Made by a program: the position numbers and the translations under genes. Below the pieces are notes generated by a model that saw only the letters and a list, made by a program, of their open reading frames with translations, made no database searches and was not told where the DNA came from. From Afipia sp. GAS231 (GTDB taxonomy: Bacteria; Pseudomonadota; Alphaproteobacteria; Rhizobiales; Xanthobacteraceae), in the NCBI RefSeq assembly GCF_900103365.1, contig NZ_LT629703.1:3286001-3350000 (forward strand): 64,000 nt of DNA, read 5' to 3'. Positions within the stretch are counted from its first letter, which is position 1; every line of letters begins with the position of its first letter. Below, piece after piece: positions 47,051 through 55,189 of this stretch.

Positions 47051-47290
47051 TCAGAGCGCCCATTGATCCTCCTGGTCGCTCCGATCGCTGTTGTTCAGGC
47101 GCCGGACGATCTCCTCGCTCATCGCGGGGTCACTGGCGACCGCGATCGTGAGGCCTTGCTGGGTGACAATCTCGCGGCCTTTTGCCTCGACCGGGAAATG
47201 TTCCGATCGGAGCGGCAGGCGTCGATCGGACGTCCACGGCCGGCCTATGGCCATTCGTTGAAAGAGCTGAACTCCATCTGATCCAAACAT
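47051..47290 (-). CDS. Small protein of unknown function
   Basis: 79 residues, with VQLFQRMAIGRPWTSDRRLP and LRSEHFPVEAKGREIVTQQG LTIAVASDP (adjacent pieces) as its most conserved-looking part. The rest is acidic. I recall similar small Bradyrhizobium proteins but no family name. It lies between pirin and the LysR gene, same strand, and so may belong to the same transcript. Confidence 0.65.
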   Translation of the reverse strand: MFGSDGVQLFQRMAIGRPWTSDRRLPLRSEHFPVEAKGREIVTQQGLTIAVASDPAMSEEIVRRLNNSDRSDQEDQWAL

Positions 47291-47353
47291 TGGTTTGCTC
47301 CATTCGTTTAAGTCTTCAACCGGGCTGATCGCTGCGATCCCCAGCTTCTTGCC

Positions 47354-48226
47354 TCAGCCTCTTGCGCGGGCCAGGACTCCCTGGTTGTGCAGCCGCCGGC
47401 CGATATCCGCGATGTTGCTCTCGCCAATGCGCAGCGAATCCACGTTGGTATGCACGGAGTAGTGCCCGGTCACGAGGTCGTAAGGGTGCTTGACCGCCGA
47501 GCCGAGGATGAAGCCGGCATCTGTGAGCGCTTCGAACTCGATCGCCTGATCGGCCTCCTCGAATACGGCGACTTCGCTCATCGATACCTGCTCCGGCGTT
47601 GTCACGATCCCCTGGTGCAACGCGATCCAGGCGACGTCGTGCCCCTTGCTCGGGCGGAAGGTCCAGCGCTCTCCGGCCTTGAGCCGCACATCGAGGTAGG
47701 TGATGCCTTGCGGCGAGGCGACAATGCTTTTCACACCGTCGTATTCGCCGGCGATAACCCGCGCGGGACCGGCAAAATGGAAGTCGGAAGCGCCGAGATA
47801 CTGGCTTTCGGGTTCAGCAAGCTCGAGCTCGGGCGGCATCGCGACCCAGAGCTGAAAGCCCTTGATCCGTTCGGTGCCGAACATTCCACCGGTGTGCCAA
47901 ACACCGCTGCTGGCGCGCATCCATTCAACACCGCCGGTCTCGATCACGCCTTCGCGGCCGGTGGTCTCCTTGTAGAAGGCCTGCCCGGCCAGAATGACGG
48001 TCAGCGTTGCAATTCCCGAATGGGGATGAAAGCCGAATTTGGGCGCCGCCGCCGGATCAGCGTCGAAGTAGTCGAGAAACACGAACGGCTTGATCCGTTC
48101 ACCAATGTCGCCCGGACTGACCAGCCGGGTAAGGCCCCCATGCGAGTGTCCACGCGAGCGCAAGGCAATCTGCCGGGGAGTTTCTTCAGCGCGGTTCGGA
48201 CGCGTGAACACTGCATCGGTCTTCAT
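47354..48226 (-). CDS. Pirin-family protein
   Basis: 290 residues from ATG 48226 (GGGAG site upstream). The metal-binding cupin motif is GFHPHSGIATLTVILAGQAF with HPHSG, and later WMRASSGVWHTGGM and LWVAMPPELEL complete the pirin pattern. Pirins are iron-binding bicupins; some have quercetinase activity and others modulate regulators. The gene sits between doxX and the 79-residue gene, in what looks like one operon of redox-linked functions. Confidence 0.93.
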   Translation of the reverse strand: MKTDAVFTRPNRAEETPRQIALRSRGHSHGGLTRLVSPGDIGERIKPFVFLDYFDADPAAAPKFGFHPHSGIATLTVILAGQAFYKETTGREGVIETGGVEWMRASSGVWHTGGMFGTERIKGFQLWVAMPPELELAEPESQYLGASDFHFAGPARVIAGEYDGVKSIVASPQGITYLDVRLKAGERWTFRPSKGHDVAWIALHQGIVTTPEQVSMSEVAVFEEADQAIEFEALTDAGFILGSAVKHPYDLVTGHYSVHTNVDSLRIGESNIADIGRRLHNQGVLARARG

Positions 48227-48268
48227 TTTCGTTCTCCCAAAGGTTTGATGAGCTCTGAGCTGCAAAGC

Positions 48269-48667
48269 TCAGCCCTTGACCCGGTGAAGCAAGGCAGCGA
48301 GTTCATCGCGGCGCAGGTAGACGACCAGCGCGTTGAGGACGCCGAGCACGATCGCCGGGACCGGACTGGTGTGCAGGACGAACACGTGGGTTGCGACGGC
48401 GCCGACCATGGTGCCGCCGAGCCACAACGCGCCGAGCGAAGCGAGGCCCGGAACCAGCAGCGCGACGGCGCCGACCACTTCGACCACGCCGGTCACGACG
48501 CGAAACCACTGACCGAGTCCGACCTGCTCGAACAGGTCGACCATGAAGGGAACGCCGGCCAGCTTGGCGGCGCCGGCGGCCAGAAACGCCGCCGCGATGA
48601 TGCCCTGCAATGCCCAGGCGCCGATACGACGGGAGGGACGGGATGATGGGATAGAAACTGCACTCAT
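48269..48667 (-). CDS. DoxX-family membrane protein
   Basis: 132 residues with four membrane segments: GIIAAAFLAAGAAKLAG, VVTGVVEVVGAVALLVPGLA, LGALWLGGTMVGAVATHVFV and AIVLGVLNALVVYL. DoxX relatives work in quinone-linked redox or thiol stress systems. It heads the doxX-pirin-small-LysR run. Its promoter region carries the 33-bp element at 48740-48772. Confidence 0.9.
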   Translation of the reverse strand: MSAVSIPSSRPSRRIGAWALQGIIAAAFLAAGAAKLAGVPFMVDLFEQVGLGQWFRVVTGVVEVVGAVALLVPGLASLGALWLGGTMVGAVATHVFVLHTSPVPAIVLGVLNALVVYLRRDELAALLHRVKG

Positions 48668-48739
48668 GTTGGTCTCCGTTGGGTGTGAGGTTGAAAGTGA
48701 GGATAACCTAGGAGGCCGGCTGTCATGGCAACAGCCGAT

Positions 48740-48772
48740 TTATTTAGATGATATCCATCGGCGTATCCGATA
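48740..48772 (-). promoter_or_regulatory. 33-bp shared promoter element upstream of doxX
   Basis: Matches 26 of 33 positions with the element at 49947-49979. Its core is ATC-N9-GAT (48757-48771); read on the minus strand it begins TATCGGATACGCCGATGGAT. Both elements begin exactly 73 bases before the start codon of their gene, so they probably occupy the same place relative to the promoter. A LysR-type operator is the simplest explanation. Confidence 0.65.
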
Positions 48773-48800
48773 TGTCGGCACCGCCGGTTTGGCGGGCGAG

Positions 48801-49874
48801 CTACGCCGCCGTGGCCGCCTCCAGCGCGGGATAGTCGGTGTAGCCCTGGGCGGCGCCGCCAAAGAAGCTGGGGCGATCCGCCTCGTTGAGCGGCGCACCG
48901 GTCTTCACCCGTGTGACGAAATCCGGATTGGCAAGAACCAACTGCCCGTAGGCTTCCAGATCGGCCAACCCCGACGCCAGGTCAGCGCCGATCCGGTCGC
49001 GCGGACGGCCGGGACGGTTCACGATCAGCGGTTGCTTCCACAGCGCGCGGATGTCGCCTACCAGTTGCTCGTCGCCGGCATGCAGGACGTGAAGGTAGGC
49101 AAGGCCGAGTTTGCCGAGTTCGGCGACCAGATAGCGATAGAGGTCCGGGCCTTCCGCGCCTTCGTCGATCCCGTTCATGGTCAGGCCGGGGGACAGGCGG
49201 ATGGCCGTCCGGTCCGCGCCGATTTCCCCGGCAATCGCCGTGGTGACTTCGATGGCAAAACGGGCGCGGTTCGTGATCGAGCCGCCATATTCATCGCTGC
49301 GCGCGTTGGCGCTCGGAGCGAAGAACTGCTGGATGAGATAGGAATTCGCGCCGTGAATCTCGACGCCGTCGGCGCCGGCCTCGATGGCGGCGCGCGCCGC
49401 ATGGCGGAAGTCGGCGACGGTCCGGCGCACTTCCTCGGTTGCCAGCGCGCGCGGCGCGGGAATGTCCTTCATTCCTGTGGCGGTGAACATCTGTGCCCCC
49501 GGCTCGATTGCGGAGGGGGCGACGGCCTGGCGATGATGTGGCGTATTGTCGGGGTGCGACATACGCCCGGCGTGCATGAGCTGGATGAAGATATGGCCGC
49601 CTCGGTTATGCACGGCGGTGGACACCTTCTTCCAGCCTGCGACATGCGCAGGGCTGTAGATGCCGGGCGTCGCAAGGTAGCCCTGGCCGTCATCGGAAGG
49701 TTGCGTGCCTTCGGTGACGATCAGCCCGACGCCGGCGCGTTGGGAATAATATTCGGCGGCCAGTTCTCCCGGCGTGCCATCGGGCTTGGCGCGGCTACGG
49801 GTCATCGGGGCCATGACCAGACGGTTCGACAGCGTGTGGCGTCCGACACGGACGGGTGTGAATGATTGTTCCAT
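48801..49874 (-). CDS. Old Yellow Enzyme-family alkene reductase (NemA-like)
   Basis: 357 residues, a FMN-dependent barrel. Key residues: MAPMTRSRAKPDG near the N-terminus, HAGRMSHPD, and the active-site pair in DGVEIHGANSYLIQQFFAPS with His and Asn, then NARSDEYGGSITNRARFAIE. It reduces the C=C bond of activated alkenes such as enones, quinones or maleimides with NAD(P)H. Same strand as doxX but with its own promoter region carrying the shared element. It probably detoxifies the electrophile that triggers the nearby LysR regulator, which is inference. Confidence 0.95.
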   Translation of the reverse strand: MEQSFTPVRVGRHTLSNRLVMAPMTRSRAKPDGTPGELAAEYYSQRAGVGLIVTEGTQPSDDGQGYLATPGIYSPAHVAGWKKVSTAVHNRGGHIFIQLMHAGRMSHPDNTPHHRQAVAPSAIEPGAQMFTATGMKDIPAPRALATEEVRRTVADFRHAARAAIEAGADGVEIHGANSYLIQQFFAPSANARSDEYGGSITNRARFAIEVTTAIAGEIGADRTAIRLSPGLTMNGIDEGAEGPDLYRYLVAELGKLGLAYLHVLHAGDEQLVGDIRALWKQPLIVNRPGRPRDRIGADLASGLADLEAYGQLVLANPDFVTRVKTGAPLNEADRPSFFGGAAQGYTDYPALEAATAA

Positions 49875-49946
49875 TGTTTTCCTCGACAGGGCTTTGGGTG
49901 ATCCCGAGGAAAAACTAGGAAGTGCAGCGTCGCCGGATAACCCGGC

Positions 49947-49979
49947 TTATTCAGATGGGATCCATCGGCCCGTCAGATA
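49947..49979 (-). promoter_or_regulatory. 33-bp shared promoter element upstream of the OYE gene
   Basis: Second copy of the element described at 48740. The core ATC-N9-GAT is at 49964-49978, and read on the minus strand the element begins TATCTGACGGGCCGATGGAT. It starts 73 bases before the OYE start codon, the same spacing as at doxX. Confidence 0.65.
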
Positions 49980-50052
49980 CAACGCCGGTGGATTCACCGT
50001 GCCAGTTCGGGGAAATGGCGCATCGTCGAACCGGCACCGATATTGACGCCAT

Positions 50053-51681
50053 CTACTCCGCCGCTTCCAGCGCGCGGAGCAGCAGGCCTTGATGGCGCAG
50101 CATGAAGGCGTTGCGGTGCTCGAGCAGCACGTCCAGCGTCATCTCGCAGCGTCGGCGCAGCAACGCCGGCTGCGGCAATTGACCTGACCCGTGCTGGTAG
50201 ACGTCGGCCACCCGCTCGACGGTGGAGAACAGCAGTTCGTTGCTGTCCGCGGTGATGCGCACGAGTTGCGCCTGATAGGCGGCGAGATCCGGCAGCGCCG
50301 GATAGAGCCGGCCGATCAGGGCGGCTTCGGTCCAGGCCCAGTTCAGTTGCGGCGTCAGCGCCTCGTGGCCGTGGATCCAGCCGGTGACGTCGATGATCTC
50401 GGCCAGTGCCGCATAAAAGCGGTCGAGGTCGGGATCGAGAAAATCATAATCCGGTGTGCAGACGTCGCCCTTGAGCCGGCCTGATGCTTCCAATCCATCC
50501 TTGATCGGCGTGCCGTCATAGGGAAGCATCTTGCAGAACTGCGCCGAGGCGCTGCCGTCGCCGACGATCTCGCGCAGGAAACCGACATTGGCGCGCACCG
50601 AGGCGAAGGTGCTGGAGGGATCGAGCAGCATGAAGCCGAACTCGAAGCGGATGCCGAGCGATTTCAACAGCCGCACCGCCGCGAGGTTCTGCTCGACGCT
50701 GATTTCCTTGTGCAGAGTGCGCAGCCCTTCCTCGGTGCCGGATTCCAGCCCCATATAGACGAGGTAGAGGCCGGCATCGCGCATTCGCGCCATCAGTTCG
50801 GCGTCGACGGCGTCGGCGCGGCAGTTGATCTTCCAGATCACATGGCCGGGAAGACCTGCCTTGTGCAGTTCATCGACGAACTCGCCGGCCCAGGCCCGCC
50901 ATTTCTTGCCGAACAGCGGAAAGTCGTCGTCCTGGAACAGGAACACCGTGACGCCGTCGCGGTCGTGCAGCATCCGCATTTCGCGCACCACTTCGACGGC
51001 CTTGCGAATCCGCACCACCTTGCCCGGCGCCGAGCGGTAGAAGGTGTGGATCGAGCAGAACGAGCAGGTGCGCGCGCAGCCGCGGCTGGCGAGCAGCGGC
51101 ATGATGTTGCGGCCGAGCACGCGCATCGGCCGGAAGTCGCGCTCCGGATAGGGCAGGCTGTCGAGGTCATGGATCAGCGCGCGCGGCGGGTTGACGACGA
51201 TCTCCTCGTCCTGCCGCCACACCACGCCGTCGAGCTTGCGCCAGTCGCTGCCCGACTGCAGCGCGCGCACGATCTCCACCAGCGTGACCTCGCCCTCATA
51301 GCGCACGAGGCTGTCGAGTTCGGGCGCCGCCGCCAGCGTCTGCTGCGGGCTCAGCGTCGGATAATGCCCGCCCATGGTGAAGTGGGCGTCGATGCCCTCC
51401 CGCCGCAGCGCGTCCATCAGCGACGCATAACGGCGGATGTAGAACTGGAAGATCAGCGAGAAGCCGACCAGCATCGGCTGCGCGGCGCGCACCGCCGATA
51501 CCAATTCGGCTTCGGGCAATTCGATATCGAACACGCGGACGTCGAAACCGGATTGCCGCAAACTGGCGGCGAGGTAACCGAGGCCGAGATTACCCATCGA
51601 CTGGAAGCCGATCAGCACAACGGTCGGGACCGCCGGGACGAGCGTGACGTCGCCGGGCGCACTTGGCTCAACAGCACGCAT
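50053..51681 (-). CDS. B12-binding-domain radical SAM protein
   Basis: 542 residues from ATG 51681 (GGAG site seven bases upstream). The N-terminal Rossmann-like domain (about 15-150; VVLIGFQSMGNLGLGYLAAS) resembles the cobalamin-binding domain but lacks the DxHxxG base-off His. The radical SAM domain has its cluster cysteines at 202, 206 and 209 in ASRGCARTCSFCSIHTF and QDDDFPLFG / KINCRADAVDAEL. Such enzymes do methylations or carbon rearrangements in natural-product, hopanoid or cofactor pathways. No biosynthetic partner is adjacent except a 71-residue WWW-motif protein just upstream. Confidence 0.9.
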   Translation of the reverse strand: MRAVEPSAPGDVTLVPAVPTVVLIGFQSMGNLGLGYLAASLRQSGFDVRVFDIELPEAELVSAVRAAQPMLVGFSLIFQFYIRRYASLMDALRREGIDAHFTMGGHYPTLSPQQTLAAAPELDSLVRYEGEVTLVEIVRALQSGSDWRKLDGVVWRQDEEIVVNPPRALIHDLDSLPYPERDFRPMRVLGRNIMPLLASRGCARTCSFCSIHTFYRSAPGKVVRIRKAVEVVREMRMLHDRDGVTVFLFQDDDFPLFGKKWRAWAGEFVDELHKAGLPGHVIWKINCRADAVDAELMARMRDAGLYLVYMGLESGTEEGLRTLHKEISVEQNLAAVRLLKSLGIRFEFGFMLLDPSSTFASVRANVGFLREIVGDGSASAQFCKMLPYDGTPIKDGLEASGRLKGDVCTPDYDFLDPDLDRFYAALAEIIDVTGWIHGHEALTPQLNWAWTEAALIGRLYPALPDLAAYQAQLVRITADSNELLFSTVERVADVYQHGSGQLPQPALLRRRCEMTLDVLLEHRNAFMLRHQGLLLRALEAAE

Positions 51682-51758
51682 GACGTGTTCTCCGATGCGA
51701 GAACGCAATGCTTAAACAAGAAGCTTCAAACCCCGCACATCGCGCGCCCGAGAGCGCA

Positions 51759-51785
51759 CCCGGCTCTGATTGAATCAGAACCGGG
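51759..51785. repeat. Hairpin between the WWW protein gene and the radical SAM gene
   Basis: CCCGGCTCTGATT and AATCAGAACCGGG around a single G; 12 of 13 base pairs form. It shares the GATTGAATCAGAAC heart with the lysC-ptsP hairpin at 11853. No T-run follows. Confidence 0.55.
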
Positions 51786-51809
51786 CTCCCGCGCGCGCAA
51801 CAGCGCCGG

Positions 51810-52025
51810 TCAGCCGATGGTCTTCATGGCCGCGTCGAGCGCCTTGGTCTGGGCGGCCAGCACTTCCTGCTGCCGCTGCATCGAAATTTTCGCGAGTTTG
51901 GAGAGCGCGTCCTTGTCGAGGTGCTGGAGCCACCACCACGGCACCGGATCGGCAATGATATGCGGATTGAAATGCAGGAGTTCGTTGAGATCGGTGGGGC
52001 CTGCCGGACGGGGAGGAACTGCCAT
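51810..52025 (-). CDS. Small protein with a WWW motif, unknown function
   Basis: 71 residues from ATG 52025 (GGAG site with six-base spacing); an upstream in-frame ATG at 52073 would add 16 residues. Sequence MAVPPRPAGPTDLNELLHFN then PHIIADPVPWWWLQHLDKDA and a helix SKLAKISMQRQQEVLAAQTK. Three consecutive Trp in a 71-residue protein is unusual and may form a hydrophobic contact face. Same strand as, and upstream of, the radical SAM gene, with a hairpin in the 128-base gap. Confidence 0.72.
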   Translation of the reverse strand: MAVPPRPAGPTDLNELLHFNPHIIADPVPWWWLQHLDKDALSKLAKISMQRQQEVLAAQTKALDAAMKTIG

Positions 52026-52360
52026 GACCATCTCCAATGTTTCAGAAAAAATCCGAAGACAACCGCCGGCCATCGACGGATGGCCGTGATCGACACGCTG
52101 GAAGATCGCTTAAGCTTCTGCTCAAATGCTGCGTGCCAAAACGGACCGCACAATCTCAGGCTGAACTTCAATTTCGGCTTTTTTGTGCGCGGCGTTTCGA
52201 ATTCGTAGCGGCGAATGCCGGCCGCGACCCGACGCCGCAGCTGGCGCGCATGGCGACCGGCTCGGCGGCCTGATTCACCGGGGCTGTATCTTTTCGCTTG
52301 ACCCACTCCAACCGATACGGTGTGGCTCCGTTCTGGGGTGGCAGCAAGCGCGGAGGTAAC

Positions 52361-53242
52361 GTGACAGATCGGAAAGTGGGCATCATTGGCCTCGGCATCA
52401 TGGGCGGCGCGATGGCCCGCAACCTGGTCGAACGCGGCTGGAACGTTGTTGGATTCGACACCGATCCGTCGCGCCGCAATACGCTTGCTCAAGCCGGCGT
52501 GACCATCGCCGATGGCGCGCGTGCCGTTGCTTCCGGCGTCTCGATGATCATCACGAGCCTGCCTAACGCCGATGCCGCCAACGCTGTCGCGACCGAAATT
52601 GCCGCGGCCGGCCTGCCAACGCGCATCGTCATCGAGACCAGCACGTTCACCATCGCCGACAAGCTGCGCTTCAAGGCCATTCTCGCGCCCGCGGGCCATA
52701 TCGCGCTCGACTGTCCGCTCAGCGGCACCGGCGCGCAGGCCGCGGTGCGCGATCTCGTCGTCTATGCGAGCGGCGACAAGGCCGCGATCGCGCGTTGCGC
52801 CGACCTGTTTGCAGACTTCGCCAAGCAGAGCGCCGATCTCGGCGACTACGGCAACGGCAGCCGGATGAAATTCGTCGCCAACCATCTGGTCGCGATCCAC
52901 AACGTGGCTTCCGCCGAAGCGATGCTCCTGGCCGAACGCGCCGGCCTCGATCTGAACCAGGTCATCGAGATGGTAGCACCTGGCGCCGGCGGGTCGCGGA
53001 TGTTTCAGATGCGGGCGCCGATGATGGCCAGCCGCAGCTATGAACCGGCGACGATGCGGATCTCGACCTGGAAAAAGGACATGGCGATCATCGCCGAATT
53101 CGCCGACGAGCTCGGCTGCGAAACGCCGCTGTTCACACTGACGCAGCCGGTTTACACAAAGGCGATGGCGATGGGACTGGGCCAGCAGGACACCGCCGCC
53201 GTGTTCGAAGTGCTGAAAGCGAACGACGAAGCGAGCGACTGA
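52361..53242 (+). CDS. 3-hydroxyisobutyrate-dehydrogenase-family NAD(P)-dependent oxidoreductase
   Basis: 293 residues. GTG at 52361 after GGAGG with four-base spacing is preferred to the upstream TTG at 52298. Rossmann motif KVGIIGLGIMGGAMARNLVE (residues about 5-24), the substrate-binding DCPLSGTGAQAAVRDLVVYA, and catalytic Lys in DYGNGSRMKFVANHLVAIHN match beta-hydroxyacid dehydrogenases (GarR, MmsB, GlxR). Substrate not resolved. It lies convergent with the dipeptidase gene and divergent from the WWW protein gene. Confidence 0.9.
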   Translation: MTDRKVGIIGLGIMGGAMARNLVERGWNVVGFDTDPSRRNTLAQAGVTIADGARAVASGVSMIITSLPNADAANAVATEIAAAGLPTRIVIETSTFTIADKLRFKAILAPAGHIALDCPLSGTGAQAAVRDLVVYASGDKAAIARCADLFADFAKQSADLGDYGNGSRMKFVANHLVAIHNVASAEAMLLAERAGLDLNQVIEMVAPGAGGSRMFQMRAPMMASRSYEPATMRISTWKKDMAIIAEFADELGCETPLFTLTQPVYTKAMAMGLGQQDTAAVFEVLKANDEASD

Positions 53243-53256
53243 CGCGGCACTTCGGC

Positions 53257-54030
53257 CTAGCGAGCCGGCTTTTCGCTCAACGGCGAAGCCGTGATCTCGA
53301 AGTCGAACCCGTTGTTGAACGGTTCGTTGGCCAACTCGAAGTGCCACCACTCCCTGAAATACGAACGAAAGCCGGCGTCCCGCATGGCGGCTTTCAGCAT
53401 CTGGCGGTTAGCTGACGCCACCGCACCGACGCGAGGGTTTGACGTCGAGCCGAGCACGTCGAGGCAATCGTAGCCGGTGCCGAAATCGATCGTGCCGTCC
53501 TCGAATCTTTCGCCCTTGGGCGCGGTACACGGCTTGAGCGGCGGAAGCGCAGCCGGAGTCGGCGGCGTGGAAAACGAGGAAGGGACGATGCCAAGATCCA
53601 CGGTACTGCCGCGCGAATGCGCCGAGCGGACGGCGAGATAGCCGAGCGCGAACAGGCTTTGCTTGTCGGTGCGCGGATAGAACTCGGCCTTCATCTCGGT
53701 ACGGGCCGGGTCCCTGCTCCACCGCAGGAAGTCATCGACGGCCCGCTTCGGCCGATAGCAATCCCAGACGATCAGCGAAAGACCTTTCGCAGCCAGCTTG
53801 CCCTGCATGGCCTTCAGCGCCTTTGCGGCGGCCTCGCTCAAAATGCATTCGGCGGCGAGGTAACCCTTGATCGGCCGGCCGACAAAATTGTGCGAGCCGG
53901 CATAGCGAATGTCCTGAACGATGGTCGGGTCTGCGTCACGCAGATAGACGAGACCCTTCGGCAAGGAACCTGCCCGAGCCGCAGCCGGCAGCAGCAACAC
54001 GGCCAAGGCAAGGCAGATCCGGATCAGCAT
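53257..54030 (-). CDS. D-alanyl-D-alanine dipeptidase, VanX/DdpX-like
   Basis: 257 residues from ATG 54030 with a signal peptide (LIRICLALAVLLLPAAARA). The zinc dipeptidase motifs are VRSAHSRGSTVDLGI (SxHxxGxAxD type, with Thr-Val for Ala) and FREWWHFE (ExxWH). It cleaves D-Ala-D-Ala, which in non-resistant bacteria helps recycle cell-wall dipeptide. It is periplasmic by its signal, unlike cytoplasmic VanX. The next upstream gene on the strand is a peptidoglycan amidase. Confidence 0.9.
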   Translation of the reverse strand: MLIRICLALAVLLLPAAARAGSLPKGLVYLRDADPTIVQDIRYAGSHNFVGRPIKGYLAAECILSEAAAKALKAMQGKLAAKGLSLIVWDCYRPKRAVDDFLRWSRDPARTEMKAEFYPRTDKQSLFALGYLAVRSAHSRGSTVDLGIVPSSFSTPPTPAALPPLKPCTAPKGERFEDGTIDFGTGYDCLDVLGSTSNPRVGAVASANRQMLKAAMRDAGFRSYFREWWHFELANEPFNNGFDFEITASPLSEKPAR

Positions 54031-54072
54031 GTTGCGGCGCTCTTTGTGTGGCATCGTGTTTGCGCCGCACCG

Positions 54073-55077
54073 TCAGAGCGGACCGAGGATGGCCCATCGG
54101 GAATCGCAGAATTCCCTGACGGCCGTGGTGACGCCGCTGCCGATGACGTTGCGGCGTTCGGCAGAGTCCATCCTGAGTTCTTCATCCCGGTTGATGATCG
54201 AGCCGGCCTCCAGCAGGACGGCGGGCATCCGGGTCGATTTCAGCACGATCAGTTTGTCGTAGCTGTAGACGCCGGTTTCCTTGTTCAGGAGCGGATGCTG
54301 GTTCTTGCCCATGATCGGCAGCGTAAACTGCCGGGCATATTCCAGGCCCTGGGCTTTCATTTCCTTCGCCAGCAATTCGGCGAAAGCGAGACTGGTGCCG
54401 TAATCCGCGTTGGCCTTGGAGACGAAAACCGAATAGCCGCTGAAGCGGTCGCTGAAGTGACTCTTCTTGCCTTCGAACTCCCAGTTCTCGAGCAACTTGT
54501 CGGGCACGGAGTCATGATGGATCGACAGGAACAGCTGAGCCGGCCAATTGTTCGCTGTGTCGACGCGCCTGACGAGGCTGCGCCGGGCCTTGCCCTCGGT
54601 GACGAGCAGCCTGGTCTCGGCAAAGCCGGCGGCCTTCAGTTTCTGGTCGACCACCTTCGCCAGACGCAGGTTGTAGACGAACTCAGCAGTGTTGCGGGCG
54701 CTGACGGCGCCTTCCGATTCGGCGGTGTGGCCGACGTCGACGACGATGCGGAATTTTTGCGGGTCGCATCGTGTTACGACAAGTTTCGAGGCAGCAGGAT
54801 TTGTGGCGGCCGGCTTCGCGGCGGCAGGCTTTTCAGCGCGCGGCTTTGATGCGGCCGCTGGTTTCGCCGGCGCGGCGTGTTTCGGCTCCGCGGCGTGCTT
54901 TGGCGCGACGGAATGTTTTGGCGGTTTGTCGGACTTCGAGCCCTTGAAGATGTCCGAAAGCCAGCCGGCATGGCTCGCCTCGATCGGCAGCAGCAGAAGC
55001 GTCGCCGCAGCGATGGCGCAACGGCGCGCTCTGCCGCCAACGTCTACCCCGGCTGATTTTCGCGCGACCGACGGCAA
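54073..55077 (-). CDS. N-acetylmuramoyl-L-alanine amidase (Amidase_3)
   Basis: 334 residues. A signal-like segment (CAIAAATLLLLPIEASHA), then an Ala/Lys/Pro linker of about 60 residues, then a zinc amidase domain (about 105-330): RIVVDVGHTAESEGAVSARN with His and later Glu, SIHHDSVPDK and VLLEAGSIINRDEEL. It cuts the bond between MurNAc and the peptide stem. The apparent start at 55077 is a TTG; no ATG precedes the signal segment. Gene follows the VanX-like gene upstream with a 42-base gap, so both are likely co-expressed. Confidence 0.9.
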   Translation of the reverse strand: MPSVARKSAGVDVGGRARRCAIAAATLLLLPIEASHAGWLSDIFKGSKSDKPPKHSVAPKHAAEPKHAAPAKPAAASKPRAEKPAAAKPAATNPAASKLVVTRCDPQKFRIVVDVGHTAESEGAVSARNTAEFVYNLRLAKVVDQKLKAAGFAETRLLVTEGKARRSLVRRVDTANNWPAQLFLSIHHDSVPDKLLENWEFEGKKSHFSDRFSGYSVFVSKANADYGTSLAFAELLAKEMKAQGLEYARQFTLPIMGKNQHPLLNKETGVYSYDKLIVLKSTRMPAVLLEAGSIINRDEELRMDSAERRNVIGSGVTTAVREFCDSRWAILGPL

Positions 55078-55189
55078 TTCCTGATTTCCCGGAGTGATTC
55101 CCTGTCCGCACGGTCAGCATGGCGGCACCAGAGGATTTTTAACAGTGATTATCGGCGGCGAGCTCACGGAAATTGGTTGCCGTCCGGCA

